This document shows, piece by piece, positions 42,401-50,735 of a stretch of 64,000 nt of DNA. Below the pieces are notes generated by a model that was given only the letters and a program-made list of their open reading frames with translations, made no database searches and was not told the origin of the DNA. The DNA is from Coriobacteriaceae bacterium. Its GTDB lineage: Bacteria > Actinomycetota > Coriobacteriia > Coriobacteriales > Coriobacteriaceae. The position numbers and the translations under genes were made by a program. Position 1 is the first letter of the stretch; each line of letters opens with the position of its first letter. The DNA lies in assembly GCA_025992855.1 (NCBI GenBank), contig DAJPGB010000001.1, positions 1,426,001-1,490,000 of the forward strand. The letters run 5' to 3'.

Positions 42401-43014
42401 CTGTGAACCAGGTGGCCATGGAGGAGTACGAGCAGCTCAAGCGCCGTGCCGACTACATCGAGGAGCAGCTGGCCGATCTGGAGAGCGCGCGCAAGGCGCT
42501 CACCAAGATCACCGTGGCGATCGACCGCAAGATGCGCAAGGCGTTCCTCGTGACCTTTGAGAAGGTCGATGCGAACTTCCGCGAGATCTTCGCCATGCTC
42601 TTCCCGGGCGGTCAGGCTCATCTTGAGATGACCGACCCCGAGCATCCGGCCGAGACGGGCATCGAGGTCGTGGCGCAGCCGCGCGGCAAGCGCATCACCA
42701 AGATGATGCTCATGTCGGGTGGCGAGAAGAGCCTGACGGCGCTCGCCCTGCTCTTTGCCGTGTACCGCACGCGCACGGTGCCGTTCTATGTGCTGGACGA
42801 GGTCGAGGCGGCGCTCGACGACGCCAACCTGTCCAAGCTTATCGGCGCCCTCGATGTCCTGCGTTCCGATACGCAGCTCTTGGTCATTTCGCATCAGCGC
42901 CGTACTATGGAGGACGCTGACGTCCTCTATGGCGTCTCGATGCAAGCCGACGGCGTCAGTCGCGTCGTCTCGCAAAAACTCGATCGCGAAACCGGAAAGG
43001 TCGTGAATGCATAA
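39478..43014 (+). CDS. smc: Chromosome segregation ATPase SMC
   Basis: An 1178-residue SMC. Walker A GPNGSGKS is at 31-38 after MYLKSLTLKGFKSFADR; two long coiled coils flank a hinge at about 500-660; the signature LMSGGEKSLTALALL is near residue 1080 and the D-loop/Walker B YVLDEVEAALDD follows. It loads and compacts the chromosome with ScpAB, not found here. GTG 39478 has GCGAGGAA upstream. It shares its last base with the ftsY ATG. Confidence 0.96.
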   Translation: MYLKSLTLKGFKSFADRAHMTFEPGLTVIVGPNGSGKSNISDSILWVLGEQSAKQLRGQAMEDVIFSGSSARKPVGVAEVTLVLDNSDHMLPVDFDEVAITRRMYRSGESEYLINSSPCRLMDIQDILHDSGLGKDTHSIISQGKLDAILQSRPEERRALIEEAAGISKHKRRKERALKKIKSMDEHLTRARDINKEIARQLRPLERQVDRARKYKELSSRANELTQMLAVDELRSLQSQWNDLESRSKEGAAELELAQYRMGEKERELEKLQVMLEEKGLFVGDLGEQRRHMQDVVGRINSDMRLLEEKGHNMVSRLSDMRGQISSSEHQRRRVVEELEDARAQLEEVTGAHMQAQEDVDAAGPAAAELHERRVALDNQISQLTREQRDVQRVADNAALELAKVKDSLSNAEVEDNMYASRLEQIDEQLEEVTASLDSRRDRAEELESALEAARQAQNDAREATEVARAALKDLRNRESEARNKLSEVRSELASQKKLDARMADSSPLVSRLVGALGDNVAGRLGDVLEAPRELEGLVEQLLAGDIDALLFDDAAALERAGRAALDQKKASGEALLVARGVSGSTAAEGAAGTRLVDRLSVRADYGPVVEALLGGYYVVDDLAAALAGPVVDGVTYVTPDGARVSCGGLVRVGLDAGEASGALERKRRIRELEGLEPDLAAAFEHVSDQVIEANAAVEEARAAEGDAAGEIARLEGERRSLLSEIGRLEQSANNAEVERVRISKRREQAAEAVRAARPRVDELTRSRDEARAQASDLGLQIAEANDELDRVRRDDSEAAGKLADAKVRLAQTSERLRSLKGRVPDLEHRLEGIDRRIRGTRQASRSLELLRLRVDPMHERYSALLERASDWAARLRDQASLEEADSASLKKTIEDAKAEVARAKERVDAATATQNEFKVARGKLEVQVEAAIKAITADGTTVLEEALMLPAPTDRDAAERELNQLVRQINNLGPVNQVAMEEYEQLKRRADYIEEQLADLESARKALTKITVAIDRKMRKAFLVTFEKVDANFREIFAMLFPGGQAHLEMTDPEHPAETGIEVVAQPRGKRITKMMLMSGGEKSLTALALLFAVYRTRTVPFYVLDEVEAALDDANLSKLIGALDVLRSDTQLLVISHQRRTMEDADVLYGVSMQADGVSRVVSQKLDRETGKVVNA

Positions 43015-43931
43015 TGGGATTCTTTGACGCTCTCTCGCGCGGACTTGAGCGCAGTCGCGAGGCCCTCAACGAGGTCTTTTACTTTGGCGGCGAGGTCGAC
43101 GAGGATTTTTGGGAGGACCTGGAGGACACCCTCGTTATGGGTGACATGGGTGCCGAGGTCGCCATCAAGGTCTCCGATGACCTGCGCGAGACGGCCGCCA
43201 AGAAGAACCTCAAGACCGCCCCGCAACTCCGTCGCGCCCTGGCCGAGCAGCTTGAGCAGCACTTTGTGCCCATCGAGCGCGATCCGTTCTCCGATACGCC
43301 GAGCTGCGTGCTGTTTGTGGGCATTAACGGTGCCGGCAAGACCACGACGGTCGGTAAGATCGCGAGCGCCATGGCCGCCCGCGGCAAGAACGTGGTGATC
43401 GGTTCGGCCGATACCTTCCGTGCCGCCGCCATCGAGCAACTCGATGTGTGGGGCCAACGCGCCGGCGTTCCGGTCATTAAGCGCGACCGCGGCTCCGATC
43501 CGGCGAGCGTGTGCTATGACGTGCTCGACGAGGCCGACAAGCGCGGCAGCGACCTGGTGCTCATCGATACCGCCGGTCGTCTGCATACGAGCCCCGAGCT
43601 CATGCGCGAGCTCGCCAAGGTGGTCAACGTGACCCGTAAGCGCGCCGCCAATATGGCCGCAGGCCCCATGCCGGTCTCGGTCGTGCTCGTGATCGATGCC
43701 GCCACCGGTCAGAACGGCCTGAATCAGGCGCTCGAGTTTAACGAGGCGCTGGGTCTGGACGGTATTATCATGACTAAGCTCGATGGCACGGCGAAGGGCG
43801 GTATCGCCATGGCCGTGGCCGAGAAGCTCAAGCTCCCGATCCTGCGCATCGGCGTGGGTGAGCAGGTCGATGACCTGCAGGAGTTTAACGCCAAAGATTT
43901 CTGCCGCGCCCTGGTGGGCGAGTCCAACTAA
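43014..43931 (+). CDS. ftsY: Signal recognition particle receptor FtsY
   Basis: A 305-residue SRP receptor GTPase with only the NG domains. P-loop GINGAGKT at 103-110, DTAGRLHT, and TKLDGTAKGG are present. The acidic membrane-targeting A domain is missing, as in many Gram-positives, and the N-terminal helix MGFFDALSRGLERSREAL probably binds membrane. Coupled to smc by one-base overlap and followed by ffh after 10 bases, so both SRP GTPases are co-expressed. Confidence 0.95.
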   Translation: MGFFDALSRGLERSREALNEVFYFGGEVDEDFWEDLEDTLVMGDMGAEVAIKVSDDLRETAAKKNLKTAPQLRRALAEQLEQHFVPIERDPFSDTPSCVLFVGINGAGKTTTVGKIASAMAARGKNVVIGSADTFRAAAIEQLDVWGQRAGVPVIKRDRGSDPASVCYDVLDEADKRGSDLVLIDTAGRLHTSPELMRELAKVVNVTRKRAANMAAGPMPVSVVLVIDAATGQNGLNQALEFNEALGLDGIIMTKLDGTAKGGIAMAVAEKLKLPILRIGVGEQVDDLQEFNAKDFCRALVGESN

Positions 43932-43941
43932 GGAGTAGCTA

Positions 43942-45417
43942 GTGTTTGATTCCCTGAGCGATCGCCTCAACGACACATTTGACCGCCTGCGCGGCAAGGG
44001 CAAGCTGACCGAGGCCGATATCACCTCGGCCATGCGTGACATTCGCATGGCGCTGCTCGAGGCCGACGTCAACTTTAAGGTCGTCAAGGAGTTCGTTGCC
44101 AAGACGAAGGAGCGCTGCATGACCGCCGAGGTCATGGAGTCGCTCTCGCCGGCGCAAAACGTCGTCAAGATCGTGCTCGACGAGCTCACCGAGATGCTCG
44201 GCTCCACCGAGAGCAAGCTCGTCTTTAGCAACCGCATTCCCAACGTCATCATGCTTGTGGGCCTGCAGGGCTCCGGTAAGACCACGGCGGCCGTAAAGCT
44301 GGCCTACCTGCTTAAGAAGCAGGGCCGCTCGCCACTGCTCGCCGCGTGCGACGTCTACCGTCCCGCCGCAGCCGACCAGTTGGCCACGCTCGGTGGCGAG
44401 ATCGGCGTGCCGGTCTTCCGCGGCGACGGCGTGCATCCGGTCGACATCGCCAAGGGCGCTATCCAGGAAGCCGTCGACCACCTGCGCGACGTGGTCATCG
44501 TCGATACCGCCGGTCGTCTGCAGATCGATGAGCAGATGATGCAGGAGGCCGTCGACATCAAGAAGGCCGTCAAGCCCGACCAGGTGCTGATGGTCGTCGA
44601 CGCCATGACCGGCCAGGATATCGTCAACGTCGTTTCGACCTTTGCCGAGCGCACCGACTTTGACGGCGTGATCATCTCCAAGCTCGACGGTGACGCCCGT
44701 GGCGGCGGCGCGCTTTCGGTGCGTCAGGTGACCGGCAAGCCCATCAAGTTCGTGAGCATGGGCGAGAAGCCCGATTCGCTCGAGCCGTTTTATCCCGACC
44801 GCATGGCCAAGCGCATTCTGGGTATGGGCGACGTCGTCGGCATCATCGAGAAGGCCCAGGAGGCGGCCGATGCCGAGCAGCTCGAGGCTGCCGAGCGTAT
44901 GCTGCGCGAGGGCTTCACCATGAACGACATGCTCGACCAGATGAAGGCCGTCAAAAAGATGGGCGGTATGAAGGGCATCCTGGGCATGCTTCCCGGCGGC
45001 CAGCGCGCGCTCAACCAGATGGGCGGCAACCTGGACGAGGGCATCTTCGATAAGAACGAGGCCATCATCATGTCGATGACCAAGGAGGAACGCCTGCGTC
45101 CCTCCATCATCAACGGCCAGCGCCGTGCCCGCATTGCCAAGGGCGCCGGCGTTACCCCCACCGAGGTCAATAGCCTTATGAAGCAGTGGGGCGAGATGAA
45201 CAAGATGATGGGCCGCATGCGCACGATGGCCAATCAGGCACAGGCCGGCGGCAAGAAGGGCAAAAAGGGTAAGAAGGGCAAGAAGCTGCGCATGCCCAAT
45301 ATCCCTGGTCTTGACGCTATGGGTCTGGGCGGCATGGGTGGCCTGGGTACGGGCGGCCCCAAGTCCGATATGGACCTGCTGCGCCAGATGGAAGCGCAGA
45401 TGCGCAATAAAAAGTAA
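43942..45417 (+). CDS. ffh: Signal recognition particle protein Ffh
   Basis: A 491-residue SRP54: N domain, G domain with GLQGSGKT from residue 107 and DTAGRLQIDEQMM, then a methionine-rich M domain with the SRP RNA-binding SMTKEERLRP and RRARIAKGAG. The C-terminus has a lysine/glycine repeat (GKKGKKGKKGKK) and a Gly/Met tail. GTG 43942 follows AAGGAGTAGCTA. Ends the smc-ftsY-ffh unit. Confidence 0.95.
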   Translation: MFDSLSDRLNDTFDRLRGKGKLTEADITSAMRDIRMALLEADVNFKVVKEFVAKTKERCMTAEVMESLSPAQNVVKIVLDELTEMLGSTESKLVFSNRIPNVIMLVGLQGSGKTTAAVKLAYLLKKQGRSPLLAACDVYRPAAADQLATLGGEIGVPVFRGDGVHPVDIAKGAIQEAVDHLRDVVIVDTAGRLQIDEQMMQEAVDIKKAVKPDQVLMVVDAMTGQDIVNVVSTFAERTDFDGVIISKLDGDARGGGALSVRQVTGKPIKFVSMGEKPDSLEPFYPDRMAKRILGMGDVVGIIEKAQEAADAEQLEAAERMLREGFTMNDMLDQMKAVKKMGGMKGILGMLPGGQRALNQMGGNLDEGIFDKNEAIIMSMTKEERLRPSIINGQRRARIAKGAGVTPTEVNSLMKQWGEMNKMMGRMRTMANQAQAGGKKGKKGKKGKKLRMPNIPGLDAMGLGGMGGLGTGGPKSDMDLLRQMEAQMRNKK

Positions 45418-45438
45418 CAGCTCATTGAGTCGTGTATG

Positions 45439-45485
45439 GCGAAGGCCGCCCGGATTGAGTTCCGGGCGGCCTTCGCTGCTTTTAT
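45439..45485 (+). terminator. Terminator after ffh
   Basis: GCGAAGGCCGCCCGG, 8-base loop, CCGGGCGGCCTTCGC then TGCTTTTAT. Fifteen-base perfect stem. Confidence 0.88.
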
Positions 45486-45520
45486 TTGATTGAGCGGCCT
45501 GAGATTGCGGTGCCGTGTCG

Positions 45521-46285
45521 TTAGTGGCAGCCACAGCCCTCGTGGCCCTCGTGGTCGTGATGGCCGTGGCAGCCGCAGGGCTCGCCGTGTTCGTGGGTGT
45601 GATCGTGGTCGTGGCCATGGCAGCCACACGTGGCCTCGCCATTCTGCGCGAGCGTGCCGGCGATGAGGGCCTCGACGCAGGCGTCGCAGCTGCCCTGGGC
45701 GCCGGCATAGACGGTGACGGCGGCCTGGGCGAGCGCGTTGATGGCGCCGCCGCCGATGCCGCCGCAGATGAGCGTGTCCACGCCGCCGTTGGCGAGCAGG
45801 CCCGCCAGGGCGCCGTGACCGGTGCCACCGGTGCCCACGACCTGCTCGTTGAGCACCTTGCCATCCTGGATGTCGTAGATCTTAAATTGCTCGCTGCGGC
45901 CAAAGTGCATAAAGATGTTGCCGTTGTCGTACGTCGTTGCCACCCTCATGGTGCCGACCTCCTTTGCTGGCCATGCGGCCGTCGTTGTAGTGATGGGGGA
46001 GTACGCGATATTGCCGCCCTCGATGACGAGTGCCCGCCCGTTAATCAGTGCGTTTGCCACCTTACGATGTGCGCGGCTGCAAATGGCCGCCACGGTGGCG
46101 CGGGCGATGCCCATCTGCTGGGCGACCGCCTCTTGGTTGAGTCCTTCGAGGTCGCAGAGGCGCAGCACCTCGAGCTCGTCGACGGTCATGTCGATGGCGT
46201 CTCCGCTGGCTAGGCCGTCGGGGGTAAAGCCGCGGTATTCGGGGATGATTCCGACGCGGCGAAGTTTTTCGCGTCTTCCTGCCAT
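45521..46285 (-). CDS. DUF134 HTH protein fused to a NifX/NifB-type cofactor domain with His/Cys tail
   Basis: A 254-residue fusion. Residues 1-95 are a DUF134 DNA-binding domain (PEYRGFTPDGLASGD; helix-turn-helix LEGLNQEAVAQQMGIARATV). Residues about 108-215 are a dinitrogenase iron-molybdenum-cofactor-binding fold (MRVATTYDNGNIFMHFGRSE ... LICGGIGGGAINALAQA). The last 35 residues are a metal-binding tail rich in His and Cys (CGCHGHDHDH, CGCHGHHDHEG). ATG 46285 has AAGGAG upstream. No nitrogenase genes are nearby, so it is more likely a metal- or iron-sulfur-responsive regulator than part of nitrogen fixation. Divergent from thyA. Confidence 0.82.
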   Translation of the reverse strand: MAGRREKLRRVGIIPEYRGFTPDGLASGDAIDMTVDELEVLRLCDLEGLNQEAVAQQMGIARATVAAICSRAHRKVANALINGRALVIEGGNIAYSPITTTTAAWPAKEVGTMRVATTYDNGNIFMHFGRSEQFKIYDIQDGKVLNEQVVGTGGTGHGALAGLLANGGVDTLICGGIGGGAINALAQAAVTVYAGAQGSCDACVEALIAGTLAQNGEATCGCHGHDHDHTHEHGEPCGCHGHHDHEGHEGCGCH

Positions 46286-46300
46286 GCACACTCCTTATCT

Positions 46301-46364
46301 GGCATATGTCAACAATAGGATAACTCGTTAATCGATGGACGCAAGGTATTTTGGGCATATGTCA
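46301..46364. promoter_or_regulatory. Two GGCATATGTCA direct repeats in the DUF134/thyA divergent promoter
   Basis: GGCATATGTCA occurs at 46301-46311 and 46354-46364, 53 bp apart (about five helical turns), just upstream of the DUF134-type gene. A candidate autoregulatory operator pair. Confidence 0.5.
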
Positions 46365-46450
46365 GAAATGGCGGCTTATGTTAGGGCTGTGGGGTCGAGC
46401 GCGCCTGGGCTACAATAAATCTCGCTTATAGGCGACTGACAGGAGGGTCA

Positions 46451-47299
46451 ATGAGCAAAGCTGATCAACAGTTTGTAACCATGTGCCGCGATATCTTGGA
46501 CCATGGCACCACTACCGAGGGTCAAAAGGTCCGTCCGGTGTGGGAGGACGGCACCCCTGCCTATACCATTAAAAACTTCGGCGTCACGGCGCGCTACGAC
46601 CTGCGTGAGGAGTTCCCCGCGCTCACCCTGCGTCGTACGGCGCTTAAGTCTGCCATGGACGAGATCCTGTGGATCTATCAGAAGAAGTCCAATAACGTGC
46701 ATGACCTCAACAGCCATATCTGGGATGAGTGGGCCGACGAGACCGGTTCGATCGGCAAGGCCTACGGTTATCAGATTGGCCAGAAGAGCCATTATGCCGA
46801 GGGTGACTTCGATCAGATGGACCGCGTGCTGTACGACCTTAAGCACACGCCCTATAGCCGCCGCATTATGACGAACACGTACGTGTTCAGTGATCTGTCC
46901 GAGATGCACCTGTATCCGTGCGCCTACAGCGTGACCTATAACGTGACGCAGCGTCCGCAGGACGATAAGCCGACGCTCAACATGATTCTCAACCAGCGCA
47001 GCCAGGATATTTTGGCCGCGAACAACTGGAATGTGTGCCAGTATGCCATTTTGCTGATGATGGTCGCGCAGTCGGTGGATATGATTCCCGGCGAGCTGCT
47101 GCATGTGATTGCCGATGCCCACATTTACGACCGTCATGTCAATATCGTCCGTGAGCTTATCGAGCGTCCGCAGTTTGCGGCGCCTAAGGTAACGCTCAAC
47201 CCCGACGTCCATGACTTCTATGCGTTTACGACTGACGACCTGATCGTCGAGGGCTACGAGCACGGCCCGCAGGTCAAGAACATTCCCATCGCGGTGTAG
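46451..47299 (+). CDS. thyA: Thymidylate synthase
   Basis: A 282-residue ThyA converting dUMP to dTMP with methylene-tetrahydrofolate. The nucleophile is C157 in LYPCAYS; NQRSQDILAANNWNVCQYA and the C-terminal HDFYAFTTDDLIVEGY also fit. AGGAGGGTCA precedes ATG 46451, and a -10 TACAAT lies at 46411. It is followed immediately by folA, which recycles the dihydrofolate it produces. Confidence 0.94.
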   Translation: MSKADQQFVTMCRDILDHGTTTEGQKVRPVWEDGTPAYTIKNFGVTARYDLREEFPALTLRRTALKSAMDEILWIYQKKSNNVHDLNSHIWDEWADETGSIGKAYGYQIGQKSHYAEGDFDQMDRVLYDLKHTPYSRRIMTNTYVFSDLSEMHLYPCAYSVTYNVTQRPQDDKPTLNMILNQRSQDILAANNWNVCQYAILLMMVAQSVDMIPGELLHVIADAHIYDRHVNIVRELIERPQFAAPKVTLNPDVHDFYAFTTDDLIVEGYEHGPQVKNIPIAV

Positions 47300-47827
47300 G
47301 TGATCTGGTTGGCTTGCAAACTTTCCGCCATCGTCGCCGTGTGCGATGACTGGGGTATTGGCTGCGAGGGCGACATGGTGGTGTCCAATCGCGCGGATAT
47401 GCGCCATTTCGTGGCGTGCACCAAAGGCTGTCCGGTCATCATGGGGCGCAAGACGCTGTTGAGTTTTCCGGGCGGGCGTCCGCTCAAGAACCGCCGCAAC
47501 ATCGTGCTCACGCGTGACGAGGACTTTGCGCCCGAGGGTGTCGATGTGGTGCATAGTGTTGACGAGGCGCTGACTGCTGTGGCCGATGAACCCGTTGCGT
47601 GGGTGATCGGCGGCGGCGAGGTGTATCGGCAGTTTTTGCCGTATTGCACCGAGGCCGAGGTTACGCATGACCACTGTGTGCACGCCGTGGATACGTACTT
47701 TCCCGATCTGGATGCCGATCCTGCGTGGGAGATTGCGCGGCGTGGCGGTGTTGCCACGATTGCCGCGGGCGAGGGTGACGAGGGTCTCGATTATGAGTTC
47801 GTGACGTATCGTCGCGTTGAGGCGTAA
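47300..47827 (+). CDS. folA: Dihydrofolate reductase
   Basis: A 175-residue DHFR. KLSAIVAVCDDWGIGCEGDM contains the folate-binding start, followed by VIMGRKTLLSFPGGRPLKNR and the cofactor-loop IGGGEVYRQFLPYC. GTG 47300 directly abuts the thyA stop codon, so the two are co-translated. Confidence 0.92.
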   Translation: MIWLACKLSAIVAVCDDWGIGCEGDMVVSNRADMRHFVACTKGCPVIMGRKTLLSFPGGRPLKNRRNIVLTRDEDFAPEGVDVVHSVDEALTAVADEPVAWVIGGGEVYRQFLPYCTEAEVTHDHCVHAVDTYFPDLDADPAWEIARRGGVATIAAGEGDEGLDYEFVTYRRVEA

Positions 47828-47936
47828 ATCGTCTGGCGTGAACGGTATCATCGGGTTATTTGAATGCATGGGGCGGCGCTTAGCGTCGCCTCGTTTGGTA
47901 TAGATGTGCTGTAAAGAAAGGTGCGGGCAGGCTGCT

Positions 47937-48851
47937 ATGACTGATGCCGTTGAGGTGCTGCGAATTGATTCGCTCGAGGACGAGCGGCTCGATGCCTATC
48001 TGCGACTGACCGAGCGCGAGCTGCGCTGCGTGCTGGAGCCGCAAAAGGGCATCTTTATCGCCGAGAGTGCCAAGGTCATCGAGCGTGCCGTGCGCGCCGG
48101 ATATGAGCCGGTGAGCTTTCTTCTGGGCGAGCGCTGGCTCGACCAGATGATGCCGCTGTTTGACCAGCTTGTCGTGCGCGAGGGAGCGGGTCCGGTTCCC
48201 GTGTTCGTGGCCTCCATGGAGCTCATGGAGCAGTTGACGGGCTTTAACGTGACGCGCGGCGCGCTGGCGGCGTTCCGTCGCCCGCGTCAGATTCCGGTTG
48301 ATGAGTTCTTGGGCGGCGTCGTCGAGGCGGCGGGGGAGCGCCCGGTGCGCGTGTGCGTGCTCGAGGGCATTGTCGACCACACCAACGTCGGCGCGATTTT
48401 CCGCTCGGCGGCTGCGCTGAACGTCGATGGCATTTTGGTGAGTTCTACGTGCTGCGACCCGCTGTACCGTCGCTCGGCCCGCGTGAGCATGGGCACCGTG
48501 TTTCAGGTGCCGTGGACGCGCATTGGCAGCGAGGCTCGTGTGTGGCCGCATGATGGTCTGAGCGCGTTGCACGATGCCGGTTTTTCGTGTGCCGCTATGG
48601 CGTTGACGGACGATTCCGTATCGCTGGACGATCACGTGCTGCAGGAGATTGACCGCTTGGCAATCTTTATGGGTACCGAGGGTGCCGGCTTGGGCGCCAA
48701 GACCATTGCCGGCTGTGACCACGCGGTGCGCATTCCGATGGCGCACGGGGTCGATTCGCTTAACGTGGCCGCGGCGAGCGCCGTCGCCTTTTGGCAGCTG
48801 TGCCCGCACGTGAGCAATGAGTATCACTACCAGCCGGGTTTGTATCACTAG
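47937..48851 (+). CDS. TrmH/SpoU-family RNA 2'-O-methyltransferase
   Basis: A 304-residue SPOUT methyltransferase. The N-terminal ~110 residues form the RNA-binding substrate domain; the knot domain has VCVLEGIVDHTNVGAIFRSA, FMGTEGAGLGAKT and the final IPMAHGVDSLNVAAASAV. The exact rRNA or tRNA target cannot be told from sequence alone. ATG 47937 is chosen by family length; the ribosome site is weak. Confidence 0.85.
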   Translation: MTDAVEVLRIDSLEDERLDAYLRLTERELRCVLEPQKGIFIAESAKVIERAVRAGYEPVSFLLGERWLDQMMPLFDQLVVREGAGPVPVFVASMELMEQLTGFNVTRGALAAFRRPRQIPVDEFLGGVVEAAGERPVRVCVLEGIVDHTNVGAIFRSAAALNVDGILVSSTCCDPLYRRSARVSMGTVFQVPWTRIGSEARVWPHDGLSALHDAGFSCAAMALTDDSVSLDDHVLQEIDRLAIFMGTEGAGLGAKTIAGCDHAVRIPMAHGVDSLNVAAASAVAFWQLCPHVSNEYHYQPGLYH

Positions 48852-48976
48852 GCAGATATTTCGCACCTGGCTCTGATTCGGGGTGTTTCGGTCGACGCCA
48901 GTCGGTGCTAAGCTGATATTGGCTTTGGTCTTAAATTGCCGTTTTGTTGTTTAACATACGTTGGCGGGGAGGGCGT

Positions 48977-50326
48977 GTGGCTAAGAAATCTACGGCTATC
49001 GATGTAACGCAGGGTGTCATTTGGCAACAGCTGCTGTCGCTGTGCGTCCCCATCTTCTTTAGTTCGTTTTTTCAACAGGCTTACACGCTTATCGGTACGT
49101 ATATCGTTGGCCAGTTTGGCGGCAAGCTCGCGCTGGGCGGCATTCAGGCCACGATGGTCCTCACCGAGCTCTGTATTGGCTTTTGCGTTGGTGTTGGCGC
49201 CGGCTGCGCGGTCATTACCGGTCAGTATTTTGGCCAGCACGATGATGAGCGACTGAGTCGTTCGGTCCATACAGCCATGACGCTCGCGCTGGTGGGCGGT
49301 ATCGCTTTCTCGATTCTTGGCATAGTGTTCGTTGAGCCCATGCTGGTGCTTATGAACACGCCGCATGAACTATTGGCCGAGGGTGTGGCCTATGCTCGCT
49401 GTTATTTTGCCGCGATGGTTGCGGCACTGCTGCTGAATATGGGAACCGCACTGCTGCGTGCCGTGGGCGACACGCGCGGGCCCGCCGTGATCATTGCCTC
49501 TGGCTGCCTTGTTAACGTGGTGCTGGATATCATCTTTGTCGCTGTGTTGCATATGGAGGCGCTGGGCTGCGGCATCGCAGTGGCGCTGACCATTTGCTCC
49601 AATGCAACGATGATCGTGTTGCGCATGATGCGCGCTCCGGGTGCATGGCGTCTTTCGCTGTCTAAGCTCGGTATCGATCGCGGTATTTGCAAGAGTATGA
49701 TCTCGTGTGGTCTGCCACTCGGTTTTCAATCGGCTGCCTATTCGATCTCGAACGTGCTGATCCAGGTGTCGGTTAATTCGTTTGGCGCCGATGTCACGAC
49801 TGCTTGGGGTCTATCTGGGCGCCTGGATGGCATTATCTGGATGGTGACCGAGGCGCTCGGCGTATCGATCACTACGTTCTCGGCGCAGAACTTTGGCGCG
49901 CGCAACTACGAGCGCATGCGCAAGGGCTACCATACGTCGCTCGTGCTGTCGTTTATGCTCATTGGTGGCCTGTCTGCCGTGCTGCTGGTGTTCTCGAGCC
50001 CGCTGTCGCGTTTGTTTGTCGACGATGCTTCGATTTCGGCGTACACCACGACTATCCTCCATTTCATTGCGCCGTTCTATGCGATTTTCTCGATTATCGA
50101 GAACGCCTCGGGTTCCATCCGCGGCGCCGGCGTGAGTTTGCAGCCTATGATGCTCACCATCTTTGGCACCGTTGTCTTGAGGGTGATCTGGGTGTTTGCG
50201 ATCATGCCCTTCGATCCGTCGCTCGAGCATCTACTGCTGGTCTACCCCGTAACCTGGCTCATTACGGCCACGATGTTCACCATCTACCACCACAGCGGCA
50301 ACTGGCTAGGCCGCGCCACCGCCTAA
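48977..50326 (+). CDS. MATE-family efflux transporter
   Basis: A 449-residue, 12-helix MATE exporter (VIWQQLLSLCVPIFFSSFFQ near the start; RGAGVSLQPMMLTI in the C half). It resembles the NorM/DinF-type cation-coupled drug or metabolite exporters of gut Firmicutes and actinobacteria; substrate unknown. GTG 48977 follows GGGGAGGGC. Confidence 0.88.
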   Translation: MAKKSTAIDVTQGVIWQQLLSLCVPIFFSSFFQQAYTLIGTYIVGQFGGKLALGGIQATMVLTELCIGFCVGVGAGCAVITGQYFGQHDDERLSRSVHTAMTLALVGGIAFSILGIVFVEPMLVLMNTPHELLAEGVAYARCYFAAMVAALLLNMGTALLRAVGDTRGPAVIIASGCLVNVVLDIIFVAVLHMEALGCGIAVALTICSNATMIVLRMMRAPGAWRLSLSKLGIDRGICKSMISCGLPLGFQSAAYSISNVLIQVSVNSFGADVTTAWGLSGRLDGIIWMVTEALGVSITTFSAQNFGARNYERMRKGYHTSLVLSFMLIGGLSAVLLVFSSPLSRLFVDDASISAYTTTILHFIAPFYAIFSIIENASGSIRGAGVSLQPMMLTIFGTVVLRVIWVFAIMPFDPSLEHLLLVYPVTWLITATMFTIYHHSGNWLGRATA

Positions 50327-50327
50327 T

Positions 50328-50409
50328 GATCCCTTGGGGTGGAGGAAAACGGATCATTGCTCTCCGTCGTGATGTCGACGATCCGTTTCTCTTCGTCCCC
50401 TTCGGATCA
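50328..50409. repeat. Nested palindrome / terminator after the MATE gene
   Basis: Outer stem TGATCC-CTTGGGG (50328-) with CCCCTTC-GGATCA (-50409), inner stem AAACGGATC with GATCCGTTT followed by CTCTT. It fills the gap between the MATE stop and the cobO remnant and could terminate both convergent transcripts. Confidence 0.65.
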
Positions 50410-50410
50410 A

Positions 50411-50658
50411 TTAGTATTCGATGCCTTGGCGGGCTAGGAGACCTTCATCGTAGTAGTGTTTGACGGGGCGCATTTCGGTTACTAGGTCGGCAAGGTCGGC
50501 GAGGGGTAGCAAGCCGCGGCCGGTGAGCACGAGCTCCGTGGTGGCGGGCTTTATCGCAATCAGTTCCTCGACATTCTCTCGCGCCCCAAAGCAGCCGTCG
50601 TCTTGCCCTTGCCGTCGCCTGTATAGATTTGAACCTTGCCGACTTCCAGTGATGCCAT
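50411..50658 (-). pseudogene. cobO: Decayed cobO/btuR (corrinoid adenosyltransferase)
   Basis: The minus strand opens with ATG 50658 after AAAGGACATAG and encodes MASLEVGKVQIYTGDGKGKT then TAALG, the unmistakable Walker A start of ATP:corrinoid adenosyltransferase. The frame then stops after about 27 codons. In a shifted frame the same strand continues with ENVEELIAIKPATTELVLTG, followed by ADLVTEMRPVKHYYDEGL and ARQGIEY and a stop at 50411, the authentic CobO C-terminus. The middle (over 100 residues of a usual ~175) is deleted. Start and end are out of frame by two bases, so no functional product is possible. This indicates loss of this route of B12 adenosylation, unless another copy exists. 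Confidence 0.88.
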
Positions 50659-50735
50659 CTATGTCCTTTCGTGCCCGGCGTCGGTTTATCGCCGGCCGGG
50701 TTGGGTATTCTAGTTAGCATTATCAACCCCAGTAG

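Noticed and set aside
45521..46285. Nitrogen fixation gene (nifX/nifB)
   Set aside because: The cofactor-binding fold is fused to a DUF134 DNA-binding domain and no nif genes occur around it; the fold alone does not imply nitrogenase.
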